64,000 bases of DNA from Paramacrobiotus metropolitanus (lineage: Eukaryota > Tardigrada > Eutardigrada > Parachela > Macrobiotidae), in the NCBI RefSeq assembly GCF_019649055.1, contig NW_026570261.1, positions 1,054,001 to 1,118,000 of the forward strand, written 5' to 3'. The position numbers and the translations under genes are program-made. Of this stretch, positions 21,496 through 33,189 are shown piece after piece. The notes beneath the pieces are model-generated. The model saw only the letters and a program-made list of their open reading frames with translations, was not told the origin of the DNA and did no database searches. The first letter of the stretch is position 1, and each line of letters opens with the position of its first letter.

Positions 21496-24400
21496 ATGAA
21501 CGTGCGGATGATTGATAGGGATTCGCTTAACCCTGTGGAGAAGTCGGCGATGCCTTTCCCGGAGGCAGCTTTACCACCAGCGGCATCGCCAGCGGGGACG
21601 GATACGGTTTTCCCGCAGCCACAAAATGCGGTTGCCGCATTGTGGGACTTTCACGAGATTCCCGACGAGATAATACTCTTTCTGAATTCATCCCAACCAG
21701 GTCAACCTTTGCCAAGGCTGACACCGGCGTTTGAGCAACAACAGCAGATACCGTTGATTCACAGCTCAATGGTGGCCGGTCCAGTACGGCAGCCCAATCC
21801 GGCAGCGAACGAAGAATCCAGTGCTATGAGTGCCGTCCAAGCCAATAAAGACAAGCGGGGACTCCTGAGCGGGCAAGGGATAAAAGGGGATGAAAGGATG
21901 AGCTACAGGGCCACAATCTTCAAAGCGATCATCGAATCGCCGCACAAACAGCTGACCTTAAGCGAGATCTACGCGCACATTCTCAACCAGTACCCGGTAT
22001 TGTGCGCCAATAGGAAAGGATGGCAGGTACAAGCGCCAATAGGAAAGGATGGCAGGTACAGGCTACGCTACCCGTTGCCAAAGGGGGTTTGGGTGTTCGA
22101 CGAGCGAAAGCATTGGCTCCTTCTGCCAATTTGGCTTCCATGTTTGCGACTCGTCCGTTAACATCTCAGATCTTTCAAGGCAGCAGCGAGCAGCTGGTCA
22201 GCGATGCGTGTGAACACTGGAAACTGGAGTCCGCATGTGATGAGTTACCGTTAGATTTGGCTCGTGTTCATCAGTGTGTATGGGATAATGCTGTCATACA
22301 GAAGGATGCTGATGTTTTGTGGAATAATGTTGGCGGCAATAAGCGAGCTGAAGCACGTATGAGAGCAGTTAGCACAAAATACGCCGGAGCCTGGCTCAAT
22401 GCTCTTCCCGCGAAAGTTTTCGGCAACTTCCTGGATGATCAGACTTTCCGCATTTCTGTTGGCCTGTGGCTTGGTGCTAAGATTGTGGAGCAGCATTCGT
22501 GTGCCAGATGTGGTAAAGAGGTCGCGGAAAACGGATACCATGGGCTAGCGTGCAAGAAGTGCATCGGGAGAAGGGAACGTCATAACGGCATTAACGATAT
22601 CATATTGCGAGCACTATGTAATGCCGGCATTGAGTCATACCCGGAGCCTATTGGCTTTTTGCGCGAAAACGGAAAACGCCCGGATGGAGCTACGCGTTGG
22701 AAGTGGTACCGCGGGCAGCCATTAGTATGGGACGTTACTTGCAGAGACACGATGGCGGATTCATACATCGACGCGACCTCAAAGTGTGCTGGCGCTGCCA
22801 TGAACTGGCATGCCGGGAGAAGATTGGAAAATACAAGTCGCTTACTGATCGCTGTAATTTTGTCGCCTTTGCATGTGAGACTTTTGGCACTTGGTGTGAG
22901 ACCGGCATTGTAACGTTAAAGGAGATCGGTAAGAAGTTGTTTTTAAGGACGGGTGAGAGTCGCTCTACTTGTTTTCTGTTTCAGCGTTTAAGTTTGGAGA
23001 TTATGCGTGGTAATGCAATGAGTGTATTGTGCACGGTCCCTTCCCATGTTAATTGGGACAAATTCTTCATTTGATCATGTTTGTTGGGCGAAGCTCGCCT
23101 TGCACATATTGAGAAATTAAAGCAAAAAAAAAAAAGTAAATTAATTATACGAGTAAATCGGCTTGCTTAGGTTCTAGAGTTATTTTTCGTTTTTGGTTTG
23201 CACTCAAAATGGGGATTGCCGCTTAGCTATCCAACTAGGTGTACAAGCTTGCCCGGTAATTTCTGAGAATCAATACAGCGATTTACACAAATTTGCGTGT
23301 TACGCCGAACCCCACAATACGGCGCGCCACGCCACACTGTTTAAACTCGTAACTTGCATTTGGCTGGCTGGTGGCTTGCTACACGTCATATAATTTTATG
23401 GGAATGATAGTAAGAAGAAAATTCCTGGCGGAAGATGGCTAGAAAATTATCGGTGCAGTAAGCGATAATCTAACTGCGGAGCGCATTCAGAAATTTTGAT
23501 AAACGTACCAGTGAATGATGGAGTAGTGAATTAAGTGGCCCTGATTATAAGCGCAAACTTCGCGCTAGCTGTACCTTTACGTAGGAAATTACTGGACAAG
23601 CTTGTAGTGCTGTCACCTTGTGATAAGAAAGTATATCTGCGTTCCGGAAATTAGTAACCAACGTTTTGCATTAATTATTGCATTATACAAAGTTATATAC
23701 AAGCCTGGTCCCGTGAAAACGATTGACTTTACAGAACACCGTCCGTAAAAACTTCAGCAAGAACCAGTGCTTCGTGAAAATTCCACGAGTATCCCCCCAA
23801 GGAAACGGTCAGTTAACAGCGAGAGAGCGTAAGTAAATTGTACATTTCGAATTTTCTGCCCGACAGATCGTGCCGGCCCGGCATGAATGCAGAAACTAAA
23901 CAACCAGTAATCAAACCGGTTTTCTACCAAAGTACCTATGCGTTGTTAATTATGTAGGCTATCAATGGACTATACATCCACATTTCATGGACTTGTACGA
24001 GGGCGGGGATTATCGCAGACGGCAATCCGCGAAGCTAGCCCCTCACCAGACTGGCGCTCCCAACATGGCGGCATTTCCCCCCAACATCTCGTGTGATAAC
24101 CCACGTTTCTCGCCTCTCTCTGACACCAGACCGTCGCGCACTGCGTGGCCATTGAGTCCCACTCAATCACGATGTTTTTCGACCACTTCCCATCCATCCA
24201 GTGAGATTATTCGGCCTTCTGGCACATGGTTTCCGCCGTGCGCCGCCACACTCGAGCACAAGGAAACAGCAACGTCGGCTGATAGCGCAAAGCTATCCGA
24301 ATCGCTACGTCCGGCCGATCGGCCTCCGGTCGAAGAATGCAGTCCGATACGTGTCGCCCCAGCCAGCAAATACAAGCAGGTGTCGCTGAGCTATGTGGCC

Positions 24401-25603
24401 ATGATTTTCAAAGCCATCAACGAATCACCGAAGAAGCAGTTGACCTTAAGCGAAATCTACGCACACATGCTCAAGCAGTATCCGGCGTTCTGTGCCAGCA
24501 CGAAAGGATGGCGGGTTATTGTGATGCATGGCAACGGGTGCCATTGCAATGTCCTGTTATATACGTATGTGGTATTTGTAATTGTATGTTTGTGTATTTA
24601 GTTGGTTAGTTATCAAAAGAGCACGACGCTCACGTTGTGACAGTAACGTAGGCGCTTGCTAAAGTTGTAAAGTGGTTTTCCGTTTCTTGGTATGCGCCCA
24701 AAACATGCGGGGTGCCGCTTAGTTGGCTAACTGGATATAGCGCTGCGTTAAGAAAAGTAAATTTAAATTCCGCAAGTAGTACCCATTGTTTTGCGCTTAT
24801 TATTGCATTAATATTATTACAAGCCTGTACCGTAAAAATGACTGTCTTACAGACCACTGTCCGTTACAATCTCAGCGCGACCCGACACATCGTTAGAACT
24901 CCTAGAATCTCTGGCGCGAAACAAGGAAAAGGTCAGTTAACAGCGCGAGAGCACCAGTAAATTGTACATCTCCAATTTTCAGCACCATAGCTTTTGCGAA
25001 TTAGTACAGCGAGTCAGCGAATACAGAACCGAGTATCCAACCGGTTTGCGCCGAAGCACCTATGCGTACTTTTTTGTAGTCTGGCTCTGGACTATCGCTT
25101 TGGACTGTCAGGACATGTACAAAGACAGGGATTATAACATACGGCTAGACGGGAAGCCATCAACTAACCTGGTTAGTGCTCCTAACATGGCGTCATTTCC
25201 TCCCAGCATCTCATGTAGTAACCCACATTTCTCGCTGCAACACCACCACATTTCCCAATACAGCACCTGGCCACAGGGCATCGAGTGGAGAGAGAGCCAC
25301 ACGCCGTCGGCAAGGCTTCCGCCCACTTGCCAACCATCCACAAATGTTCTTCGGCATTCCGGCGCATCGTTTCCGCCGGGCGCCACCGCGGCTCCGCATC
25401 AGATGAGGCTACCATCACCATGGTTTCCTGATTGGGTGGCACGGTACTGCACGCCCCTCCCTGGCTATACGGCCACGAATGCATGCAGTTCCGGGAATAT
25501 CGTGCCGGGTTGGACTGGATTGCCCGCCGGAGCGCCGCCCGCGGGATGCTTTCCCCGTCGCTATCCCGGATGTCGATGGCCGCTGAACGTTACCAGAATC
25601 TAA
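21496..25603 (+). CDS. forkhead gene with two winged-helix domains fused through one exon (copies A and B)
   Basis: Inferred exons are 21496-22026, 23735-23807, 23958-about 24518, 24853-24931 and 25080-25603. Exon 1 encodes an N-terminal tail and the first half of a forkhead domain (IFKAIIESPHKQLTLSEIYA), split after KGWQ. Exon 2 supplies the recognition helix and strand region (NTVRKNFSKNQCFVKIPR). Exon 3 completes the domain (GYQWTIHPHFMDLYEGGDYR) and then continues in the same open frame into the first half of another forkhead domain (SLSYVAMIFKAINESPKKQ). This joins to exon 24853 (TTVRYNLS) and the last exon (WLWTIALDCQDMYKDRDYN). The donor after the second half-domain (TGGCGG|GTTATT) is weaker than the TGGCAG|GTA of other copies. 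Intron 1 contains a LINE. Forkhead proteins bind DNA as transcription factors; the HNLS core is altered in both halves, so binding is uncertain. The subclass is not assigned. Confidence 0.65.
22004..22060 (+). repeat. 28-bp tandem duplication at a LINE 5' junction
   Basis: The 28 bases ending GGATGGCAGGTACA occur at 22004-22031 and again at 22033-22060, immediately before LINE sequence. The first copy spans the exon 1 splice donor of forkhead copy A, so a second donor is created. Confidence 0.85.
22061..23135 (+). mobile_element. 5'-truncated RLE-type LINE in forkhead intron 1
   Basis: The translation starts at ATLPVAKGGLGVRRAKAL, inside the C-terminal part of the same retrotransposon family as 33190-35845. 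It carries a Cys-His knuckle (CARCGKEVAENGYHGLAC), the endonuclease motif RPDGA...WDVTCRDT, and the tail NAMSVLCTVPSHVNWDKFFI. One frameshift lies near 22815. A 12-base poly(A) closes the element at 23124-23135, after which sequence homologous to the forkhead intron of copy D resumes. This is a dead insertion. Confidence 0.85.
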
Positions 25604-26315
25604 ACGTGCTGTGCGGCTTAATCCCTCAACATGGTTACTAACGGACAGAATCGGAGTTAAGGTTTTTTTTGTGTAAATAACAAGTCAGGGTTCGTTAGTC
25701 ATGTTTTCAAACTCCGATACATGGATTTAAGTATAGAAGTATGTGAAATCTGAAACTGAGAATGGGCCGAGTGGAAATATTGGATTAACGTGTATAAAAC
25801 TTTGTAATAAAAGGAAACCCACAGTTTTTTTTGTGTATGAACACTTGTTATCTGTCAGACAAGTAAAAATTACCTGATTGAGAAATAACGCTGCACTGGC
25901 GACCTATCTGAAGAGTAGCGTGAAGTCTTCCAGCAAGCTGTGAATATTTCACCATTCGTAGCGTGATTTCAAATTTGCTCGGACCAAATCCACTCTTTCT
26001 TACTGGTTTGACAAACGAATTTACAAATATATTTCTTTGCCAAAACTCCGAACATCGAGTAAACAAAAGCAACTAACAGGGAAAATTAACGTCTTATCTA
26101 AGACTATGCAAATGTACTGTGTACATATATCACAAGATTTTTGTTTCCCGGACATTGTGATACTGGTTTTTTTCGGCGAGGATCCAACGAAAGTATCTGT
26201 ACATACTATGATACATACTATGATACTATGATACTCGTATCAGTTCGCCTTCTGTAAGGAACGTGATTGAAATACCACATTTCTACATGTTCTGCGATTA
26301 TAATTATTTATTTTT
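25604..26315. other. intergenic, no gene seen
   Basis: This AT-rich spacer between forkhead units holds a short run of GATACATACTAT repeats near 26205-26235. No coding sequence was recognised. Confidence 0.45.
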
Positions 26316-26970
26316 ACATTTATTGAACAATTGTTTCGACCTCCGGAAGCGGTGATTAGGAAAATACTGTAATTAAAATCAAACGAGCCAGGGGCTTAGT
26401 TAGAGCCACGTGCGGCAAACGCAGCGAGGGCAGAAAGTCAGGCGCTTATTGTTCACGTATCATGTGACGTATGAACGGGCAGCATGTGATGGCACCCGCA
26501 ATTGATTAGCAACAGCGGCGGCCGCATTGATCTCGGTGACAACCGCCGCACCTCCATTGGGCTTGAAGTTTAAAACTCCGCCCATGCTATGTAGAGCAAA
26601 GACAATGCCGGGGAAATGGGATGCCGCAAGTTTTCTGTCAGGCAACAAGCAGCTCGTACTCAGAACTGTTAACGCTTGGTAGCACCTTGTTGGTGTGCTT
26701 GAACATATCGTAGCCGACGCAGTTGACAGTGTACAGATATTTTCTCTGATTTGTTTTCTATCTCTTTTTCATCATATTTGGAGAAACCATGGATGAACAA
26801 TCTCTAGGCGCGGTGATTTGCCGAGCACTCTTGAGTCTTGATGATCGCGAATCTATCAGCTCCATCGTGCAGAATTATAACGATGATGTTGGCGATGGGC
26901 GAAACTACGATGAAAGAGTCCAACCATCACTGGAACTGGACAGACAGTGGTAAAGGGTTTCCTGATAAGG
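26316..26970 (+). repeat. duplicated upstream block of the forkhead unit (copy 2)
   Basis: This is a close copy of 19788-20420, placed before forkhead copy C. It includes an intact small ORF (26789-26953). Confidence 0.75.
26789..26953 (+). CDS. small ORF of 54 codons, unknown function
   Basis: ACCATGG at the start is a strong Kozak context. The product is acidic (starts MDEQSLGAVICRALLSLDD, ends ERVQPSLELDRQW). The duplicated copy at 20237 keeps the start and, after a 5-base deletion, the C-terminal coding sequence in another frame, so the family resemblance extends over the whole ORF. It could also be a first exon of something larger, or noncoding. No family was recognised. Confidence 0.35.
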   Translation: MDEQSLGAVICRALLSLDDRESISSIVQNYNDDVGDGRNYDERVQPSLELDRQW

Positions 26971-27496
26971 GTTGTTACAGTTGCAGTGCGTTATACACCG
27001 GTGTACCTTCGGTGCGGTTTTTTACGAGAAATGTTTTCGCAATGGTGTCTCTAGTCGCTAACAATAAGTGTTTTCTTGGTTGCGAAATTCGTAAAAGGCA
27101 ACCGATATTTTTAAAATCAGCCATTTTCCTTGAGACTGTACAATTTATCCTAGTTCAGCATTAAACAGCCAATTACTTCGCAGTAAACATATCACCATTT
27201 GTATACTGTATCTGCCCGATAGATTTGCACCACAGAGTCGGGCATACGGAAAACTGCAAGCCCAGTATACAGACTGTGCTACGTGCATACATAATTTCAA
27301 GTGATTTTCGCTGGTCATTACTTGCTACCGGCATTCTACGGCAAGGCAGCACCGGACCTGATAGTTTTGCAAATCTATCGGGCGGGTACGTTAATCAACA
27401 CGGGTGTAGTAAATAGTTGTATGTTGCTGTGTATGTACAGAACACATCAAAATCGCCATAATGAATCGCGAGTATAACGAACAATATTTGTGCCCC
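26971..27496. other. upstream region of forkhead copy C
   Basis: The last 150 bp (GTATGTACAGAACACATCAAAA and neighbours) are nearly identical to the sequence just before forkhead copy A (about 21400-21490), as expected for a duplicated promoter. The rest shows no coding signal. Confidence 0.5.
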
Positions 27497-28696
27497 ATGA
27501 ACGTGTCGATGATTGCTAGGGCTTCGCTTAAGCCTGTGGAGAAGCTAGCGAAGCCTTTCCCGGGAGCAGTTTTACCAGCAGTGACACCGCCATCGCGGAC
27601 GGATAAGATTTTCCCGCTGCCACAAAATGCGGATTCTGCACTGTGGGACTTTCACGAGATTCCCGACGAAACGACGTTCTTTTCAAATGCATCCTTACCG
27701 GGCCATCCTTTGCCGGAGTTGACACCGGCGTTTGGGCAAGAACAGCAGATACCGTTGACTCACAGCGCAATGGTGACCGGTTCAGTACGGCCGCCGAATC
27801 TGGCAGCGAGCGAAGAATCCAGTGCTATGAGTGTCGTCCAAGCCACCAAGGACAAGAGCGGCTCGCTGAGCTGGCAAGGAATAAAAGGGGATAAAAGGCT
27901 GACTTACCGGGCCATGATCTTCAAAGCGATCATCGAATCACCACAGAAACAGCTGACCTTTGGCGAGATCTACGCTCACATTCTCAAGCAGTATCCGGCA
28001 CTCTGCGCCAGTATAAAAGTATGGCAAGCACAAGTGACTGTACCAACTTGCTTATGTTCTGCCGTTGTTTTTCTATCTTTGGTCTGCGCTTAGAATATGC
28101 GGGTGGCAGGGGTACCGCTTAGTAACCTAACTGGATGTAATGCTGTAATAAACCAGTAAATTTTAATTCCGGAAATTATTACCCATTGGTTTATATTATA
28201 TATATATAATACATAAGCCTAGTCCCGTGAAAATGATTGTTTTTACAGAGCTGTGTTGGTTCAAGCCTCAGCAGGAACCGATGCTTCGTCAAAACTCAAC
28301 AAAAAATCTCCCCCCAAGGAACGGGCCAGTTTAAAGCAAGAAAGTGTACGTAAATTGTTCATTGCGGATTTTCTGCTCAGATCTTGGGCAGGAATGCAGC
28401 GACTAAAAAACCAGTAATCAAACCGTTTTGCACCAAAGTACCAATGTATTGTTAATTCTGTAGGTTGTTTATGGACTATACATCCAAACTACCTGGACCT
28501 GTACGAGGATCGAGATTATCGCCGACGGCGACCCGCGAAGCGGTCCCCTCACCACGCCAGCGTTCCCAACGTGGCGACAGTTCCCCCAACTTCTGCTGAC
28601 CCATATTTCTCGCTGCTGTCTAACACCACGGCGCAGAGCACCGAAAGGCCAACGAGCCACACGCCACCTTCCGTCCAATTATCAACCATCCAGTGA
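27497..28696 (+). pseudogene. forkhead copy C (decayed)
   Basis: Exon 1 (27497-28026) is intact and encodes the N-terminal tail and first half-domain (IFKAIIESPQKQLTFGEIYA). The donor after the first half-domain reads CAA|GCACAA instead of CAG|GTA. The middle exon around 28251-28330 is unrecognisable in frame: only fragments such as ACCGATGCTTCGTCAAAAC survive. The last exon from 28464 is open (GCLWTIHPNYLDLYEDRDYR) but stops at 28694-28696, earlier than in copies B and D. Loss of the recognition-helix exon makes a working forkhead domain unlikely. Confidence 0.75.
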
Positions 28697-31260
28697 CCTT
28701 CGTCAGCACTCCGGCGCATTGTTCCTGCCTCAGCGCTTTATGACTAAGGTACCGGCGCTTCTTAAAAGTGTGACAAGGTACTACACGCCCGCCCTGGCTC
28801 CACGGCCACGAATGCGGGCAATTCTGGGAATGCCGTGCCGGGTTGGACTGGATTGCCCACCGTAGCGCCGTCCGCGGGATATTTTCCCGGCGCTTTCCCG
28901 GATGTCGATGGTAGCGGATGGACGCCGAACATTGTTATCCAGAATTAAGTATTTGTAAAATCTGAAATTGCGAAAGAACTCAGCGGAAAAATTGAATGAA
29001 CTTGTATAAAATTTGTATAAAACTCACAGGTGTATTAAGCCTACATTTGTTTTTTTCTTTATAGAAAACTCTTGCATGGAACACAGATAAAAATTAGTTA
29101 GCCGAGTGAGAAATCAACAACGCAGTGCAAACGACGTACGACATACAGTCTTCCAAAAAGAACTGATTGTTTTCACAAGCCGTAACGTGATTTGCTGAGC
29201 CACCAAAATAGCGTTTTTTTATTGGCTTTGAAACAAGAATTCACAAATATATCTGTTTGCCATAACCTTCAAATTGATAAAACTGGAGTCAAAAAAACTA
29301 GAGAAAACTGGTTAAAAAGGGAGTGTAACTTCTGCATTTCACTAGCGATACTTTTCACTTTCCAAGAAATCTACCACAACATATTGGAACTGGGCAACGT
29401 GTTACAGCCCGACCCGGGTTCCTGCGTGCCGTGATGCTGTATTGCCGCAACAATCAGATTTCCGTATGGGGCCCCGATCTAGAATTTGTCAGACAGCGTA
29501 AGGCTACTGATGGTTTATAATGGTGAGTGACCTTTACTGACTAACAACTACAGGAACGACGCTAACCCAATCTTTCTGCTAACGCTGACCTTTTTGTAAA
29601 ATCATTCAGACTAATACTGCAGCAACATCAAGGCTAAGAAAACATCCCAGAGAACACTTTCCAAGACCAGATATTCCAGAGTTGCTAGCCATGCAAGATG
29701 ACATTAGTTCTTCTCCCTCAAGCACTTCAACAGTGATTTCTGATCCAAAATATGAAAGATGAGAGAACATCCTTTCAACTCAAAAGCACTCATTGGCAAA
29801 CCATTAGTCAACATTTTATTGATTGTTTTATGAGAGATCAAGCACATTACTAATTGGCTGACAATTTCTGGCCACTCCCTTCCGTTGCAAACCACATCAT
29901 AGTATGACTGTCCATACATAATGTACTTCTACCTGTCGTACTCGTGACAAATTGGTTAATCTGTTAAAGGTCACTGTTGACACGGATCTTACTCCGGTCT
30001 GCCACAACGTCCGCTTCAAGGTTTTGCAGTATATTCGCAACGATAAACTCACGGAGGAGGACTACAGTGCCACGACATCATTGTCCGAGCCCGTAATCTC
30101 TGGGGAAAGGTGGATCGGGATCACTTGACATGCCCGCTTGGCGCGCATTTATTTGTGAACTGTACACAGGAAAGGTAGTTTTTTCTCAGATACTGTTGAA
30201 CCAAGCGAGACCGACACTGCATTATATTCGCGGCGTTCCTGCACTTCGTTGCCGAGAATCATTAGCAAAATTCGTAAATACCTCGTTGAAACGGAAGGGT
30301 CGACAGTGTATGATGACGCAATGTACACCGAACCAAGATTCCATCGTGGTCGTTTGCCATCACGGACGAACAGTTTTATCCGAATCCAGTGCAGAAAGCT
30401 CGGTAAAACTGCATCTGACATATTATTCAGCGCCGAATGATTCTTGCTAGAAAAAGTATCGCACTTTCCTCAACCAGTTACAACAACTGCAGCCAAATTA
30501 GGCGGGCGAAAGTCTAAAAAGCGACATCCAAAATTGTCCGCGTCGAACCGGCGTTGCATTCCGGTCACATGCGATCACTTAGGTAACTTTTTCGGTTTTC
30601 ATATTCGGAAATCAGACAAGCTTTCCTAATAATAAGGAAAAATGTTGTTTGGTTCCTCATTATGTTTTGGTTCTTCAGGCAATACTGCCATAATTATGTT
30701 AATTTATGTAATACACTCTTTCATTCTATCATCGCGCGGTGAATTCATTATTCATGTATACTACGGCTTCGGTGATTCTCGTGGGTGTTTGACGATCAAT
30801 CATTGTATATGTCACGTAACTCATGTTACCCTTCAGTTAGGTACTCGTAGCGTGTCACTAACGTTTCATTCTTTGGTTAACATTCATAAAATTAAAGCAG
30901 ATTCCGCCCACAATTAATTAAGTCATTTTTGTGTATTTGGCATTTTATGTATGCTGTAACCAAAAGTAAGTACAAAGCAACATTTCAACACGTTCCGAGA
31001 TAAGACGCAAGTGACTCATTCCAGTCAGGCAGTGATGAGGCGCGCTACACTCTACAAAAGCGCGGTTAGTAAGTAGAGTAGGAGTTGACCGCTGTCAATT
31101 TTTCCCGATGGCGACAAACCTCACTTATCAGTAATGGTGCCAATGTGCAGTTAGCATTAAAGTCAATCAATCGCAGTAGCTTGTTGTACCTGTAAATATC
31201 AAAACTGCCATAATAAACCGCTCGTATTACCAGTAATATTTATCCCACACGAACGCGTCG
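28697..31260. other. long spacer with weak coding remnants
   Basis: The first 250 bp continue the noncoding 3' homology of the forkhead unit (for example GGCTCCACGGCCACGAATGC). Short protein-like stretches occur (plus strand near 29638-29757 and 29971-30128; minus strand 29919-29704), but none resembles a family I know. A repeat at about 30985-31035 (TTTCAACACGTTCCGAGAT) has a diverged copy at about 35958-36015. Confidence 0.4.
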
Positions 31261-32550
31261 ATGATGGATGGAAATTCTCTTATATCTGCGGGAAATCTGA
31301 CGATGACGTTCCCGGAAGTAGCTTTTCCAGAAGCGACATCGCCATCGGGGACGGTTACAATTTTCCCGCTCCCACAAAATGCGCTTACCGTATTGTGGGA
31401 CTATCACGAGATTCCCAAGGGGATGACGTTTTCTCCGAATCCATCTCTACCGGGTCAAAATTTGCCGGAGCTGACACCGCCGTTTGGACAAGAATACCAG
31501 GTATCGTTGACTCACAACGCAATGGTGGCTGGTTCAGCAAGGCCGCCCCATATGGCAGCGAACGAAGTATCCAGTGCGATGAGTGTCAACCCATCCAACA
31601 AAGGCAAGCGGTGCCCGCTGAGCTACCGGGCCATGATCTTCAAAGCGATCATCGAATCACCACAGAAACAGCTGACCTTTAGCGAGATCTACGCGCACAT
31701 GCTCAGGCAGTACCCGGCATTGTGCGCCAGCAGAAAAGGATGGCAGGTACTATTAGATGTATCGGCCTGCTTAAGTCCTAGAGTTATTTCTCGTTTTTGA
31801 TTTGCGCTCAAAATATGCGGATTGACGCTCGGTTACCTAACTCATAACTGGATGTAGTGCTGCAATAAAAAAGTAAATTTAAATTCCGTAATTAAGAGTA
31901 AAACCCATTGCTTTGCATCTATTATTGCAATAAATGCAAGCTAAGGCTGCTGCCGTAAAAATAATTCTTTTACAGAACAGTGTCCGTCACAATCTCAGCT
32001 TGCACCCATGCTTCGTTAGAACTCCACGAATCTCCGACAAAGGAAGCGGTCAGTCGGCGCGAGAAAGCATAAATAACTTTTATATTTCCGAATTGCCTCT
32101 ACAGATCTACCTCTATAGATCTTGAGCATGGCTATCGCGACTAAAACACCGAGAAGTCCGAACCAATTTGCACGAAAGTACTTACGGAACGTTGAATTTG
32201 TAGGCTGCCCATGGGCTATCGATCCAGACTACCTGGACATATACAAGGACGGTGATTATCATAAGCCGCGACGCATAAAGCGAGCTAATAACCGGAAAAG
32301 CGCTCCCAGCATGGCGCCAGTTCCACCCAGCATCTACTGTGACGCACCTGGCGCCGCGGCGGCGGCACATCGGCGCTTTATGATGAGACTGCCAGCGTTC
32401 CCAGATAATGGGACACCGTACTGCACGCCCAGTCCTGGCTATACGGCCACGAATGCAGGCAGTTTCGGAATTCCCGTGCCGGGATGGACTGCATTGCCAG
32501 TCGGAGCGACGTCCGCGGGGGTTATCACGCGTCGCTTTCCCGGACGTTGA
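31261..32550 (+). CDS. forkhead transcription factor, copy D (best preserved)
   Basis: Exons are 31261-31746, 31976-32048 and 32204-32550. The domain assembles as IFKAIIESPQKQLTFSEIYA (exon 1), then NSVRHNLSLHPCFVRTPRIS (exon 2, a near-canonical recognition helix), then CPWAIDPDYLDIYKDGDY (exon 3). Splice sites are standard: TGGCAG|GTACTA, TTTTACAG|AAC, G|GTCAGT, TTTGTAG|GC. The region N-terminal to the domain is rich in Pro, Ser and Thr, and the C-terminal tail is Pro/Gly/Ala-rich with repeats of PGYTATNAG type shared with other copies. Expected role: sequence-specific DNA binding in the nucleus. The ATG used by copies A and C is mutated here, so the start moves to 31261. Confidence 0.8.
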
Positions 32551-33189
32551 TGGTAGCTGCTGGACGCCGAACATTACCGGAATCTAAACGTGCTTTGCGA
32601 CTCGATTTAACAAAGTGGTTACTAACTGATATAATCGGACGATAAGGCTTTATGTGAGTAAATAGACAAGTGCAGATACCACTGACCTTGTGTTCAAACA
32701 GTGTAACAATCAACGAAGAATAATTATGTAAAAAAACAATGCAGATTCTGCACTTCGAAATGGGCTGAGCGGAAAAACTGAATTCACTTGTATCAACCTT
32801 TGTACTAAACTCACAGTTGAATTGGGCACAGTTGTTTTTTGTTTATGAACACCGTTGTACATGGCACACAAATAAAAGTCAGCCGATTTTGAAATGATTG
32901 ACGCTGTGCTAACGACCTAACCCACAGTCTTCCAAGCAAGGTTTGATAGACCCTAAGAGCATCGTGCAGCGTCCATGCTGCACGTTGGCCTTACACACTT
33001 CGCAGATTCGCAGTTTATCTTGAATCGTCGTTCCGGTTTTTTGGCGAGAAAGACGAAAGGGCACCTCTCTTTATGGCACTGGTAATTTTAATTAAAACTT
33101 TGCCAAATCAGAAATAACTCTGCCGTTCGTAACCGATCACGATCCCCGTGCGAATAATACGTTTTTAACCTCAAAATTCCCCGGAAGCC
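32551..33189. other. intergenic, no gene seen
   Basis: The sequence resembles the 3' flanks of other forkhead copies (CTGAATTCACTTGTATCAACC region, compare 28990) and then runs into the 5' end of a LINE. No gene was recognised. Confidence 0.45.

Noticed and set aside
29704-30450. Possible exons on both strands
   Set aside because: Short protein-like stretches occur, but without a domain, a conserved paralog in the window or consistent splice sites I cannot support a gene.
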